Assembly: GCA_003136595.1 (NCBI GenBank)
Contig: PLEY01000168.1
Coordinates: 1-37,805, forward strand
Reading direction: 5' to 3'
Length of the DNA: 37,805 bases
Source of the DNA: Burkholderiales bacterium
GTDB lineage: Bacteria > Pseudomonadota > Gammaproteobacteria > Burkholderiales > Burkholderiaceae_D
In this document: in pieces, positions 8,626 to 16,697 of the stretch
Layout: each line of letters opens with the position of its first letter
How positions within the stretch are numbered: position 1 is the first letter of the stretch
The notes under the pieces: generated by a model
Seen by the model: the letters and a program-made list of their open reading frames with translations, nothing else
Told to the model about the DNA's origin: nothing
The model's database searches: none
Made by a program: the position numbers and the translations under genes

Positions 8626-10872
8626 TTGAAGCAAAACCTGCCGCGCATCGTCCTGGCCCTCCTGTTGGTGGTCCTCTTGGTCGCTCACGCGGCCGGCGTT
8701 TTTCGGATTGGTGCGATCGATCGGCTCGACCAGGCGATCTACGACGCGCGCCTGCGCGCCACCATGCCCAACACGCTCGACCCGCACGTCGTCATTCTCG
8801 ACATCGACGAGAAAAGCCTCGAGGAGGAGGGGCACTGGCCTTGGGGGCGGGACAAGCTTGCGCGCATCATTGACAAGCTGTTCACCGTCCACAAGATTGC
8901 CATAGTCGGCTTTGACATCGTCTGGGCCGAACGCGACACGAGTTCCGGTCTCGCCCATCTGGACGAACTCGCCAAAGGGGAACTGAAGGACGACGCCGGT
9001 TTCCTGACACAACTGGAGCGCCTGCGGCCGTCACTCGACTTCGACCACCTGTTTGTCGAGTCGATCCGCAATCGCCCCGTGGTGCTGGGCTATTTCCTGA
9101 CGGGCGATCGCCAGGGACGCAAGTCCGGACTGCTTCCCGAGCCGGTCCTGCCGGCGGGCACCTTCAAGAACCGGCCGATCCAGTTCACCCTCTGGGACGG
9201 TTACGGGGCGAACCTGCCCGAACTCGAGCGGGCGGCGCTCGCGGCCGGCCACTTCAATCCGATCGCCGACAATGATGGCGTTGTCCGGCGCGTGCCGATG
9301 CTCGCCGAGTTTGACGGCAAATACTACGAATCGCTGTCCTTGGCGATCGTCAGGGCTCTCTTCGGCTCACCGGGTATCCGGCCGGGCTATCCGGAGGACG
9401 CGGCCTGGGTGCCGCGCACTTATAGCGGACTCGAGTCACTCGATCTGCCGGTGCGCGGTCAGGGCATTTTGCGCATCCCGGTCGATCGCAATGTCGCCAC
9501 GCTCGTACCCTATCGGGGTCAGGGCAATGCCACCGGCGGCTCGTTCCGTTACATCTCGCTGACCGATGTGCTGCACGACCGGGTTCCCCCCGGGGAGCTG
9601 ACCGACAAGATCGTCCTCATCGGCACGACCGCGCTTGGCCTGCTCGATCTGCGCTCGACCCCCGTCTCCGAGGTCTACCCGGGGGTCGAGGTGCACGCCA
9701 ACCTGATCTCGGGGATGCTTGACGGCACCATCAAGGAAGCGCCCGATTACACCCTGGGCGCCGAGGTCGTGATGCTGCTCCTGGTCGGCCTCCTGCTGGG
9801 CCTCGCGCTGCCTTTTCTTTCCGTGATCAGGGCGGTCCTGTTTAGTCTCGTTGCAGCGCTGCTCCTGCTCGGCTTCAATTTCTTTGCCTACAGCAAGCTG
9901 AACCTCGTGCTGCCCCTCGCCAGTTCGCTCCTGCTCCTGGTTGCGATCTTTTCCCTGAACATGATCTATGGCTACTTCATCGAGTCGCGCGGCAAACGCG
10001 AACTGGCGGGCCTGTTCGGATCCTACGTCCCGCCCAAACTGGTCGAGGAGATGTCACGCGATCCCCGGGCCTACAATATGGAAGGTCGCAGCGAGGAGCT
10101 GACGGTGATGTTCGCCGACGTGCGGGGCTTTACGACCATCTCGGAATCGCTCAAGCCCAAGGATCTGTCCGAGTACATCAACGAGTACCTGACGGCCATG
10201 TCGCTCATCATCCAGAACTACCGGGGGACGCTCGACAAGTACATTGGCGATGCGATCATGGCCTTCTGGGGAGCGCCCGTGGCCGAGGCCCGCCATGCCC
10301 AGCTGGCGGTCGAGACGGCGCTCGCGATGCAAGGCGAGGTCGCAAAGCTCAACGAGAAATTTCAGGCGCGCAGCTGGCCTGACATGCAGATCGGCGTCGG
10401 CGTCTCGACCGGCATGATGAGTGTGGGCGACATGGGATCGAAGATCCGTCTGGCCTATACGGTGATGGGCGATGCGGTCAATCTCGGTTCGCGTCTCGAG
10501 GGCGTGACCAAGGCGTATGGTGTCGGTATCATCGTCTCTGAGGTCACCCGAAAGGCGGTCAGCGCAATCGTCTTTCGGGAGCTCGATCGGATCCGCGTCA
10601 AGGGCAAGGACGAACCGATCGGGATTTTCGAGCCGATCGGACGCGAAGGCGAGGTTGACGCCGCCAAGCTCGACGAGCTTAAATTGTGGCATCAGGCGCT
10701 CAAGGCCTATCGTGCGCAGCAGTGGGACCAGGCTGAACTGCAGCTTTTCAATCTGCAAAGGCTCGCTCCGGGCGTCAAGCTGTATGGCATTTTCAACGAG
10801 AGAATCGCTCGTTATCGCCAGAGCCCACCACCGGAAGACTGGGGTGGCGTGATGAATTTCACAGAGAAGTAG
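8626..10872 (+). CDS. CHASE2-sensor class III adenylate cyclase
   Basis: 748 residues. Order: membrane segment (6-24), CHASE2 sensor (about 30-360; DIDEKSL, GHWPWGRD, DKIVLIGTTALGL), three membrane segments (381-450), class III cyclase domain (about 485-660) and a helical C-terminal tail. Catalytic residues are present: metal-binding Asp498 (MFADVRGF) and Asp542 (KYIGD), adenine-selecting Lys538, Thr612 in YTVMGD, and transition-state Asn619 and Arg623. Thr at 612 in place of Asp points to class IIIb, the branch that includes bicarbonate-responsive cyclases. The product should be cAMP. The start is uncertain: the frame opens after a stop at 8599 and only TTG at 8626 fits before the first membrane segment, without a clear ribosome-binding site. 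A phosphodiesterase follows 24 bases later. Confidence 0.93.
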   Translation: MKQNLPRIVLALLLVVLLVAHAAGVFRIGAIDRLDQAIYDARLRATMPNTLDPHVVILDIDEKSLEEEGHWPWGRDKLARIIDKLFTVHKIAIVGFDIVWAERDTSSGLAHLDELAKGELKDDAGFLTQLERLRPSLDFDHLFVESIRNRPVVLGYFLTGDRQGRKSGLLPEPVLPAGTFKNRPIQFTLWDGYGANLPELERAALAAGHFNPIADNDGVVRRVPMLAEFDGKYYESLSLAIVRALFGSPGIRPGYPEDAAWVPRTYSGLESLDLPVRGQGILRIPVDRNVATLVPYRGQGNATGGSFRYISLTDVLHDRVPPGELTDKIVLIGTTALGLLDLRSTPVSEVYPGVEVHANLISGMLDGTIKEAPDYTLGAEVVMLLLVGLLLGLALPFLSVIRAVLFSLVAALLLLGFNFFAYSKLNLVLPLASSLLLLVAIFSLNMIYGYFIESRGKRELAGLFGSYVPPKLVEEMSRDPRAYNMEGRSEELTVMFADVRGFTTISESLKPKDLSEYINEYLTAMSLIIQNYRGTLDKYIGDAIMAFWGAPVAEARHAQLAVETALAMQGEVAKLNEKFQARSWPDMQIGVGVSTGMMSVGDMGSKIRLAYTVMGDAVNLGSRLEGVTKAYGVGIIVSEVTRKAVSAIVFRELDRIRVKGKDEPIGIFEPIGREGEVDAAKLDELKLWHQALKAYRAQQWDQAELQLFNLQRLAPGVKLYGIFNERIARYRQSPPPEDWGGVMNFTEK

Positions 10873-10896
10873 CGCAGTCCCCAGTACGATCGGACC

Positions 10897-11667
10897 ATGA
10901 AAGTACGAATCCTCGGCTGTAGCGGCGGGATCGGGGGACGCCACATGCGGACCACCTCGATGCTCGTGGACCACGACGTCCTGATCGACGCCGGTACGGG
11001 CGTGGGTGATCTGACGCTGGCCGAGCTCGCTCAGATCGATCACGTCTTTCTGACCCACAGTCATCTGGATCACATCTGCTCGATCCCCTTTCTGGTCGAC
11101 ACCGTCGGAGGCATGCGCACCAAGCCGCTCGTGGTCCATGCGCTGCCTGAGACGCTCGAGGTGTTGCGCGACCATATCTTCAACTGGAAGGTCTGGCCGG
11201 ATTTCACCGTCATTCCTGACGTCGAACACCCGTTCATGAGCTACGCGCCGCTCGCGCTCGGGGACAGTGTCACCGTGCGCCGAAGGCGTTTTGCGACCCT
11301 GCCTGCCAACCATACCGTGCCCGCCATCGGCTACTCGGTCACCGGAGAATCCGGGGGTACGCTGGTTTTCACCGGAGATACCACCAATAACGATGCACTT
11401 TGGCCGATCGTCAACCGTATCCGGAACCTGCGCTATCTCATCATCGAGACCGCGTTCTGCAATCGCGAGCGGGTCTTGGCCGAGGCCTCGAAGCATCTAT
11501 GCCCCGTGATGCTGGCCGAGGAACTCTCCAAGCTCGAGCGCGATCCCGAGATCTTCATCACCCACCTAAAGCCCGGCGAGATCGAACTCACCATGCAGGA
11601 GATCGAGGAGGATGCCGGCGAATTCAATCCCCGGATGCTGCAGAACGGTCAGGTCTTCGAGCTTTAG
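10897..11667 (+). CDS. Class II 3',5'-cyclic-nucleotide phosphodiesterase (metallo-beta-lactamase fold)
   Basis: 256 residues with the metallo-beta-lactamase fold. The metal site is THSHLDHI (His54, His56, Asp58, His59), with later ligands in LPANHT, FTGDTT and ITHLKPGE. The overall pattern (CSGGIGG near the N terminus, IDAGTG, IIETAF) resembles class II cyclic-nucleotide phosphodiesterases. Sitting directly behind an adenylate cyclase, its likely role is hydrolysis of cAMP in the cytoplasm, closing the loop. Other metallo-hydrolase functions cannot be excluded by sequence alone. It is nine bases from the next gene, which encodes a cyclic-nucleotide-binding protein. Confidence 0.85.
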   Translation: MKVRILGCSGGIGGRHMRTTSMLVDHDVLIDAGTGVGDLTLAELAQIDHVFLTHSHLDHICSIPFLVDTVGGMRTKPLVVHALPETLEVLRDHIFNWKVWPDFTVIPDVEHPFMSYAPLALGDSVTVRRRRFATLPANHTVPAIGYSVTGESGGTLVFTGDTTNNDALWPIVNRIRNLRYLIIETAFCNRERVLAEASKHLCPVMLAEELSKLERDPEIFITHLKPGEIELTMQEIEEDAGEFNPRMLQNGQVFEL

Positions 11668-11675
11668 GGAGTGCC

Positions 11676-12752
11676 ATGAAGACTCCGTCCGTCGCGACCC
11701 TGTCCCGTCTCGAGCCCCTTGGGGCGCTGTCGCCCGACCGCCTGGCCGAGCTGTCCTCGTTCTGCCACACCGAAACCCTGGCCGCCGAAGTCGACCCGTT
11801 CCAGTCCGAGGCCTCGCTGGCCCAGTCGATCTACGTTCTACGGGGCGCGGTCGAGGTCTCCTACCAGGACGGTCACGTCGAAGTGATCACTGATCTGGCT
11901 GCGGCGGGCCTGCGGCCCATCGGCAAGGGACGCCGCGTCGCCCGGGCGCGAACCCTCGCCCCCACCGAACTCATGCGCATCGACGACGACCTGATCGATA
12001 TCATGGTCACGTGGAACCAGATTGAGGCCCTGGGCGAGCTTGGACCCCTGCAGGGCATCCCGGAACGGGCGCGGGCGGCGGTCGGGGCGACCGGCTGGAC
12101 CCAGTTCATCGGAGCGTTTAGCCTTGACACCCTCACCTCCGGGGCGTTTGCCAGCCTGCCGCCGGCGCACATCGCTGAATTGTTACAACGCTTCGAGCCA
12201 CTCGAGGTCGAGCGTGGGCAGGTCGTGGTTCAGGAGGGAGAAAAGGGTGATTTTTACTATGTGATAGAGTCGGGACGGGCGCGTGTGACCCGGCTCGTCG
12301 GCGGCGTCATGATGCCGCTTGCGGACTTGAAGAGCGGCGATGCCTTTGGCGAGGAGGCCCTGCTCGTCGATGGCTTGCGCAATGCGACCGTCACCATGCG
12401 CACTGCCGGCCGTGTCCTAAGGCTCGCCAAGCGCGATTTCGACGCGCTGCTGAAGCACCCCCTCCTGTCGGAGATCGCCTACCCGCTCGCGCTCGAGAAG
12501 GTGGCACAGGGGGCACAGTGGCTCGATGTGCGCTTTCCATCCGAGTACCAGCATGACAGAATACCAGGTGCCCAGAATGTGCCCCTAGGGGAGTTGCGGC
12601 ACGCGCTGGATGTGCTCGATCGGGGCGTCGAATATATCGCCTACTGCCAGAGCGGCCGGCGCAGTGCCGCCGCTGCATTCCTGCTCGCCCAGCGGGGCTT
12701 TCGGGCCGCGGTCTTGGCAGGGGGTATTTGGAGCGTCCATACTTCGGATTGA
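11676..12752 (+). CDS. Cyclic-nucleotide-binding domain / rhodanese fusion protein
   Basis: 358 residues. The N-terminal part (to about 150) looks like a degenerate cyclic-nucleotide-binding beta-roll without the phosphate cassette. A second domain (about 165-285) is canonical: FGEEALL (Phe224, Gly225, Glu226) and Arg235 in GLRNATV form the phosphate-binding cassette, so cAMP or cGMP binding is likely. The C-terminal rhodanese domain (290-358) keeps the catalytic loop CQSGRRS with Cys324. There is no DNA-binding domain, so this is not a CRP-type regulator. AGGGAG lies just upstream of the ATG at 11676; the frame is open further upstream but that part is a shadow of the phosphodiesterase gene. 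The role, perhaps cAMP-controlled sulfur transfer or protein contact, is unknown. Confidence 0.88.
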   Translation: MKTPSVATLSRLEPLGALSPDRLAELSSFCHTETLAAEVDPFQSEASLAQSIYVLRGAVEVSYQDGHVEVITDLAAAGLRPIGKGRRVARARTLAPTELMRIDDDLIDIMVTWNQIEALGELGPLQGIPERARAAVGATGWTQFIGAFSLDTLTSGAFASLPPAHIAELLQRFEPLEVERGQVVVQEGEKGDFYYVIESGRARVTRLVGGVMMPLADLKSGDAFGEEALLVDGLRNATVTMRTAGRVLRLAKRDFDALLKHPLLSEIAYPLALEKVAQGAQWLDVRFPSEYQHDRIPGAQNVPLGELRHALDVLDRGVEYIAYCQSGRRSAAAAFLLAQRGFRAAVLAGGIWSVHTSD

Positions 12753-12800
12753 CGGGGCCCCTCTGGCTCCTGACCCGATGCAGCCACAGGAAGGATGAAG

Positions 12801-15245
12801 ATGAACGCAGCCGTGGTCGGTGGTCAGGCCGCCGAAAAGGGAACGGGCAAGGGAGTCGGGCCGGGCGCCAACCGGGAGCTGAATCTCAAGCTGCTGTTCT
12901 CGAAGAACCTCCAGCACGTCGCAAACCGCATTCACGCCACGCAGAATGTCGACGAGATCATCCTCGAGGTCAGCGGTGACATCTGCCGCGTCTTCAACGC
13001 CGACCGGCTCACTATCTACGTCATCAGCGAGGACAAGCAGGCGATCGTCTCGAAGGTCAAGACGGGCCTGAACTCGTTTCGCGATCTGAAACTGCCGATC
13101 AACAGCCAGAGCATCGCAGGACATGTCGCCCATTGCCGCGCCATCGTCAACGTCAAGGACGTGTATGACGATGCGGAATTGAAGGCTCTCCATCCCGACC
13201 TGCATTTCCTGCAGGAGGTCGACAAGCGTACCGGCTACCGTACCAAGCAGATGCTGGTCGCACCGATCGTCGAGGAGGCGCGTGGCGAGACCGGCCCGGG
13301 AGAACTCATCGGGATCGTCCAGATCATCAACAACAAGGCCGGTCACCCGTTCGGCGAGGTCGAGGTCGACGGTGTCGAGGAGCTTTGCAAGACGCTTGCG
13401 ATCGCGATGCGCAATCGCAAGAAAGAGGAGGAACTGGTCACCAAGGCGTCGGCCGCGCCCACGGTGCGTACCAAGTATGACAGCCTCATTGCCGATGCCG
13501 TCATTTCGGCCGAAGAACTCAAGCTCGCCGCCAATTCAGCGCGCCGCAAGGCGATCGACATCGAGACCGTGCTGCTCCAGGAATTCCAGGTCAAGCGCGA
13601 CGCGATCGGGCAGGCGCTCGGCAAGTTTTTCGGGGTTCCCTACGAACCCTTCAAGCTCGACCGCGTCAAGCCTCTCGAGCTCTTAAAGACGATCAAGCGC
13701 GATTACGTTGAAGCATCGGAGTGGATGCCGATCGAGGACGCGACCGAAGGACTCGTCGTCCTCGCCCTCGACCCTGAGCGGATCCGCTCGTCGCGCGTGG
13801 TGAACAACATCTTCCCCAAGGCGATCAAGGTTTCCTTCCGCGTCACGACCCGCGACGAATTCCAGCAGACGCTCGACCAGATCTTCGGCGATGAGATGAC
13901 CTCGAGCTCGATCGGCAGCTTCCTGTCGGATCTCGAGGACAGCGATCGCGAGATCATGATCGACACCGGCGACGAGGCCTCGGCGGCCTCGGACAACGAA
14001 CTGGTCAAGTTCGTCAACAAGATCATCATGGACGCCTACCATCAGGGCGCCTCGGACATCCACATCGAGCCCTACCCGGGCAAGGGCAAGACCGAGATCC
14101 GCTTTCGCAAGGATGGCACGCTGGTGCCCTACATCGAGGTTCCGGCGAGCTACCGGGCGCCCCTCATCGCGCGCCTGAAGATCATGTGCGATCTGGACAT
14201 CTCCGAGAAGCGCAAGCCCCAGGATGGCAAGATCAAGTTCAAGCGCTTCGCCCCGCTCGATATCGAACTGCGCGTGGCCACCATCCCCTCGGCGGGGGGT
14301 GTTGAGGACGTGGTGATGCGGATCCTGGCCGCCGGCGAGCCGATCCCGGTCGAAAAGCTCGGCTTGACCCCGCACAACCTCGAGCGCCTAAAGCGCGTCG
14401 TCGCCTCTCCCTACGGCCTGTTTTTCGTGTGCGGCCCGACCGGCTCGGGCAAGACCACGACGCTGCACTCCGTGCTGGGCTACCTGAACACATCCGAGAC
14501 CAAGATCTGGACGGTCGAGGATCCGGTGGAAATCACGCAGAAGGGGCTGCGCCAGGTGCAGGTGAATCGCAAGGCGGGTCTCGACTTCGCGACCGTCATG
14601 AAGTCGTTCCTGCGGGCGGACCCGGACATCATCATGGTCGGCGAAATGCGCGACAAGGAGACGGTCGCGATGGGCATCGAGGCCTCGCTGACCGGACACC
14701 TCGTCTTCGCCACGCTCCACACCAACAGCGCGCCAGAGTCGATCATCCGGCTCCTGGATATGGGCATGGATCCGTTCAATTTTGCGGACGCGCTCCTCGG
14801 TGTGCTCGCCCAGCGGCTTGCCAAGCGCCTGTGCGAATGCAAGGAAGCCTATGTCCCTGATCAGGCTGAAGTGAAGCAGTTCATGACGGAATATGCGGAA
14901 GAGTTGCGCAGTACTGAAGAGTGGCGCAAGGATTCCCCCGGTGAGGCGAAGAAGCTCTACGAGGGATGGCTGAAAGATCATGGTAAAGACGGCAAGCTGA
15001 ATTTTCACCGCACGAAGGGGTGCGAGAAGTGCGGCGGTACCGGCTACAAGGGCCGCGTCGGGTTGCATGAGCTGCTGGTCGGAACCGATGCGATCAAGAA
15101 GAATATCCAGGAGCACGCCCGGGTGTCCGAGATGTTCACGACTGCCGTGGGCGAAGGAATGCGGACCCTGAAGATGGATGGCATGGAGAAGGTGCTCATG
15201 GGATATACAGACATGAAGCAGGTCCGTGCAGTCTGCATAAAGTAG
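12801..15245 (+). CDS. GAF-domain / PilB-GspE type pilus assembly ATPase fusion
   Basis: 814 residues. A GAF sensory domain (about 25-205, ending GELIGIVQIINNK) precedes a GspE/PilB-like N-terminal region (220-385) and a full AAA+ secretion ATPase: Walker A GPTGSGKTTT (545-554, Lys551), Asp box DPDIIMVGEMRD near 607, His box TLHTNS near 639, and a zinc site (Cys678, Cys680, Cys741, Cys744). Such ATPases power pilus extension or type II secretion at the inner membrane; two pilins follow, so a pilus role is favoured. The N-terminal module lacks the RLG-type signature of c-di-GMP-binding MshEN domains. The ATG at 12801 lies six bases after AGGAAGG; the one at 12795 abuts it. No PilC, PilT or secretin gene is in the window. 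Confidence 0.92.
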   Translation: MNAAVVGGQAAEKGTGKGVGPGANRELNLKLLFSKNLQHVANRIHATQNVDEIILEVSGDICRVFNADRLTIYVISEDKQAIVSKVKTGLNSFRDLKLPINSQSIAGHVAHCRAIVNVKDVYDDAELKALHPDLHFLQEVDKRTGYRTKQMLVAPIVEEARGETGPGELIGIVQIINNKAGHPFGEVEVDGVEELCKTLAIAMRNRKKEEELVTKASAAPTVRTKYDSLIADAVISAEELKLAANSARRKAIDIETVLLQEFQVKRDAIGQALGKFFGVPYEPFKLDRVKPLELLKTIKRDYVEASEWMPIEDATEGLVVLALDPERIRSSRVVNNIFPKAIKVSFRVTTRDEFQQTLDQIFGDEMTSSSIGSFLSDLEDSDREIMIDTGDEASAASDNELVKFVNKIIMDAYHQGASDIHIEPYPGKGKTEIRFRKDGTLVPYIEVPASYRAPLIARLKIMCDLDISEKRKPQDGKIKFKRFAPLDIELRVATIPSAGGVEDVVMRILAAGEPIPVEKLGLTPHNLERLKRVVASPYGLFFVCGPTGSGKTTTLHSVLGYLNTSETKIWTVEDPVEITQKGLRQVQVNRKAGLDFATVMKSFLRADPDIIMVGEMRDKETVAMGIEASLTGHLVFATLHTNSAPESIIRLLDMGMDPFNFADALLGVLAQRLAKRLCECKEAYVPDQAEVKQFMTEYAEELRSTEEWRKDSPGEAKKLYEGWLKDHGKDGKLNFHRTKGCEKCGGTGYKGRVGLHELLVGTDAIKKNIQEHARVSEMFTTAVGEGMRTLKMDGMEKVLMGYTDMKQVRAVCIK

Positions 15246-15255
15246 GCATTAGTCC

Positions 15256-15273
15256 AGACTCCTAATCGAGTCT
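15256..15273 (+). terminator. Weak hairpin after the pilus ATPase gene
   Basis: AGACTC and GAGTCT form a six-base stem with a six-base loop, 11 bases after the ATPase stop. The following sequence is only moderately T-rich. It may separate the operon from the pilin genes. Confidence 0.35.
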
Positions 15274-15407
15274 AGTTGAATGTCTTCTGGCCGAAATTTG
15301 GCACCTCTCATGACAATTCTCGTCAGTGTGTCGAAGAATGGGCACGCGTTTTGGCCCCAATTCGACTAAGAGGCGGTTTTTTTGGTGATTTCCTGTTGTT
15401 TTTCGTG

Positions 15408-15423
15408 TGGCACGCACCTTGCG
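15408..15423 (+). promoter_or_regulatory. Sigma-54 (RpoN) -24/-12 promoter of the first pilin gene
   Basis: TGGCACG, four bases, then TTGCG: this matches the sigma-54 consensus TGGCACRN4TTGCW at all but the last position. Transcription would start near 15434, about 44 bases before the pilin ATG. Sigma-54 control of pilA through PilS/PilR is established in Pseudomonas and others. A GTGTC element at 15328-15332, about 80 bases upstream, could be part of an enhancer site, but this is weak. Confidence 0.88.
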
Positions 15424-15477
15424 TTAAAGGGAGTCGAGAGAGATTCCTCTCAACATTTAACTTACGGAGATTTTTTG

Positions 15478-15978
15478 ATGAAGACGATGCAAAAGGGTTT
15501 TACCCTGATCGAACTGATGATCGTGGTTGCGATCATTGGTATCCTGGCTGCCATCGCGCTGCCTGCCTATCAGGACTATACGGTCCGGGCGAAGGTTTCT
15601 GAAGGTCTGGTTCTCGCCGAAGCGGCCAAGCTTGCCGTGGCTGAGACCTTCCAGTCCAACGGCTCTGTGCCGACCAGCAATGTTGCCACCGGGTACACGT
15701 TTGTTGCGACCAAGTACGTGAACAGCATCAACATCGGCGGCAGCGCCGTCATCACCGTCACCTACAACACGGGTTCAGGCGGAATCACGCAACTCGGCGG
15801 TGCGAACACCATCACGCTGACCCCGAATATCGCGAACGCTCTGCTGGCTGTTACGGCTCAGGGTCCGATTGACTGGGCCTGCGCTTCGACGACCTCGACG
15901 GTTGCGAACTCGGCCAGCCTGAAGGTGGGTACGGCCGGTACGGTTCTGGCCAAGTACGCACCGGCCAACTGCCGTTAA
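15478..15978 (+). CDS. pilA: Type IV major pilin (PilA-like)
   Basis: 166 residues with a class III prepilin signal: short basic leader MKTMQKG cut before Phe (G^[18 protein letters not shown]), Glu at mature position 5, and the long hydrophobic N-terminal helix. Two cysteines near the C terminus (DWACAS and PANCR) would form the usual disulfide loop. The leader peptide fits cleavage and N-methylation by PilD. An ACGGAGA ribosome-binding site stands seven bases before the ATG. The strong sigma-54 promoter and the terminator behind it suggest a short, highly expressed transcript. It lies next to a PilB-type ATPase and a second, related pilin. Confidence 0.95.
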   Translation: MKTMQKGFTLIELMIVVAIIGILAAIALPAYQDYTVRAKVSEGLVLAEAAKLAVAETFQSNGSVPTSNVATGYTFVATKYVNSINIGGSAVITVTYNTGSGGITQLGGANTITLTPNIANALLAVTAQGPIDWACASTTSTVANSASLKVGTAGTVLAKYAPANCR

Positions 15979-16027
15979 TTGAGGAGCTGGCTTCTCGAGG
16001 CTTAGGTCACGCGAGCCATCCGAAATT

Positions 16028-16055
16028 CAGGGGCGCTTCGGCGCCCCTGTTCTTA
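16028..16055 (+). terminator. Rho-independent terminator after the first pilin
   Basis: A perfect nine-base stem (CAGGGGCGC / GCGCCCCTG) with a TTCG tetraloop is followed by a short T-rich run (TTCTT). It lies 50 bases after the pilA stop and before the second pilin gene. Confidence 0.8.
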
Positions 16056-16088
16056 GCTGATCAGTTGTGCCTCTTCAAGGAGGTTGAC

Positions 16089-16619
16089 GTGAACTCTAGG
16101 ACCAACTTTAGAGCCCTGCGAAGGGAAGCGGGATTTACGCTGATCGAACTCATGATCGTGGTGGCGATCATCGGTATCCTGGCCGCCATCGCTCTGCCCG
16201 CCTACTCCGACTATTCGATCCGCGCCAAGGTCAGCGAAGGACTGGTACTCGCCGAACCGGCCAAGCTCGCCGTGGTGGAGTATTTCTGGACCCAGGGTCA
16301 GGGCCCAAGCTCGAGCGCCCAGGCGTCTTTCTCCAGTGTGCCGACCAAGTACGTCTCAAGTGTTGCCATCGGTCCTGGGAGCCCGGTGATCACGATCACG
16401 TACAACACCACGGCATCGCTCGCGGTGCTCGGCGCAAAGAACACCTTGATCCTGACCCCGTTTCTCGATGGCGCCCCGATGACGACTTCGGCCGGCACCA
16501 ATGGCACGATCGACTGGGCCTGCGCCTCGTCGACGGCGGCCTATGCGGCAACCCAGAACATGAGCGCGGCCGTACTGGGTACTCTCGATCCGCGCTACGC
16601 ACCGGCGGCCTGCCGCTAG
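16089..16619 (+). CDS. Second type IV pilin
   Basis: 176 residues, closely related to the pilin upstream over the N-terminal helix (G^[18 protein letters not shown]) and at the C-terminal disulfide region (DWACAS, APAACR); the middle differs more. Its leader is longer (15 residues with Arg-Arg) than that of the first pilin. The GTG at 16089 is chosen because a perfect AAGGAGG lies five bases upstream; an in-frame TTG at 16065 lies before that site and is unlikely. No promoter of its own is evident, so it probably relies on read-through past the terminator. It may be an alternative or minor pilin subunit. Confidence 0.92.
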   Translation: MNSRTNFRALRREAGFTLIELMIVVAIIGILAAIALPAYSDYSIRAKVSEGLVLAEPAKLAVVEYFWTQGQGPSSSAQASFSSVPTKYVSSVAIGPGSPVITITYNTTASLAVLGAKNTLILTPFLDGAPMTTSAGTNGTIDWACASSTAAYAATQNMSAAVLGTLDPRYAPAACR

Positions 16620-16640
16620 GGCGCTCGCGTTAGGGCGCTC
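16617..16640 (+). repeat. Ten-base direct repeat at the end of the second pilin gene
   Basis: TAGGGCGCTC occurs at 16617-16626, including the stop codon of the pilin, and again at 16631-16640, separated by GCGT. It may be a small duplication; no function is evident. Confidence 0.7.
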
Positions 16641-16697
16641 CTTGCGATGTTGCACTCGGTGACGTGACCCCGGGTCTGTTTTTCTGAGGTGTCTGGC

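Noticed and set aside
7795-9012. Minus-strand open frame of 405 codons opposite the FHA and cyclase genes
   Set aside because: It spans two genes on the other strand and has a low-complexity Ala/Gly stretch mirroring the FHA linker.
10054-11496. Minus-strand open frame of 480 codons opposite the cyclase and phosphodiesterase
   Set aside because: Long but antisense to intact catalytic motifs of two enzymes; translation shows no known family.
15478-16619. Possible pilin pseudogene or silent cassette for the second pilin
   Set aside because: The second gene is complete, with processing site, disulfide cysteines and an excellent ribosome-binding site; nothing shows it to be silent.
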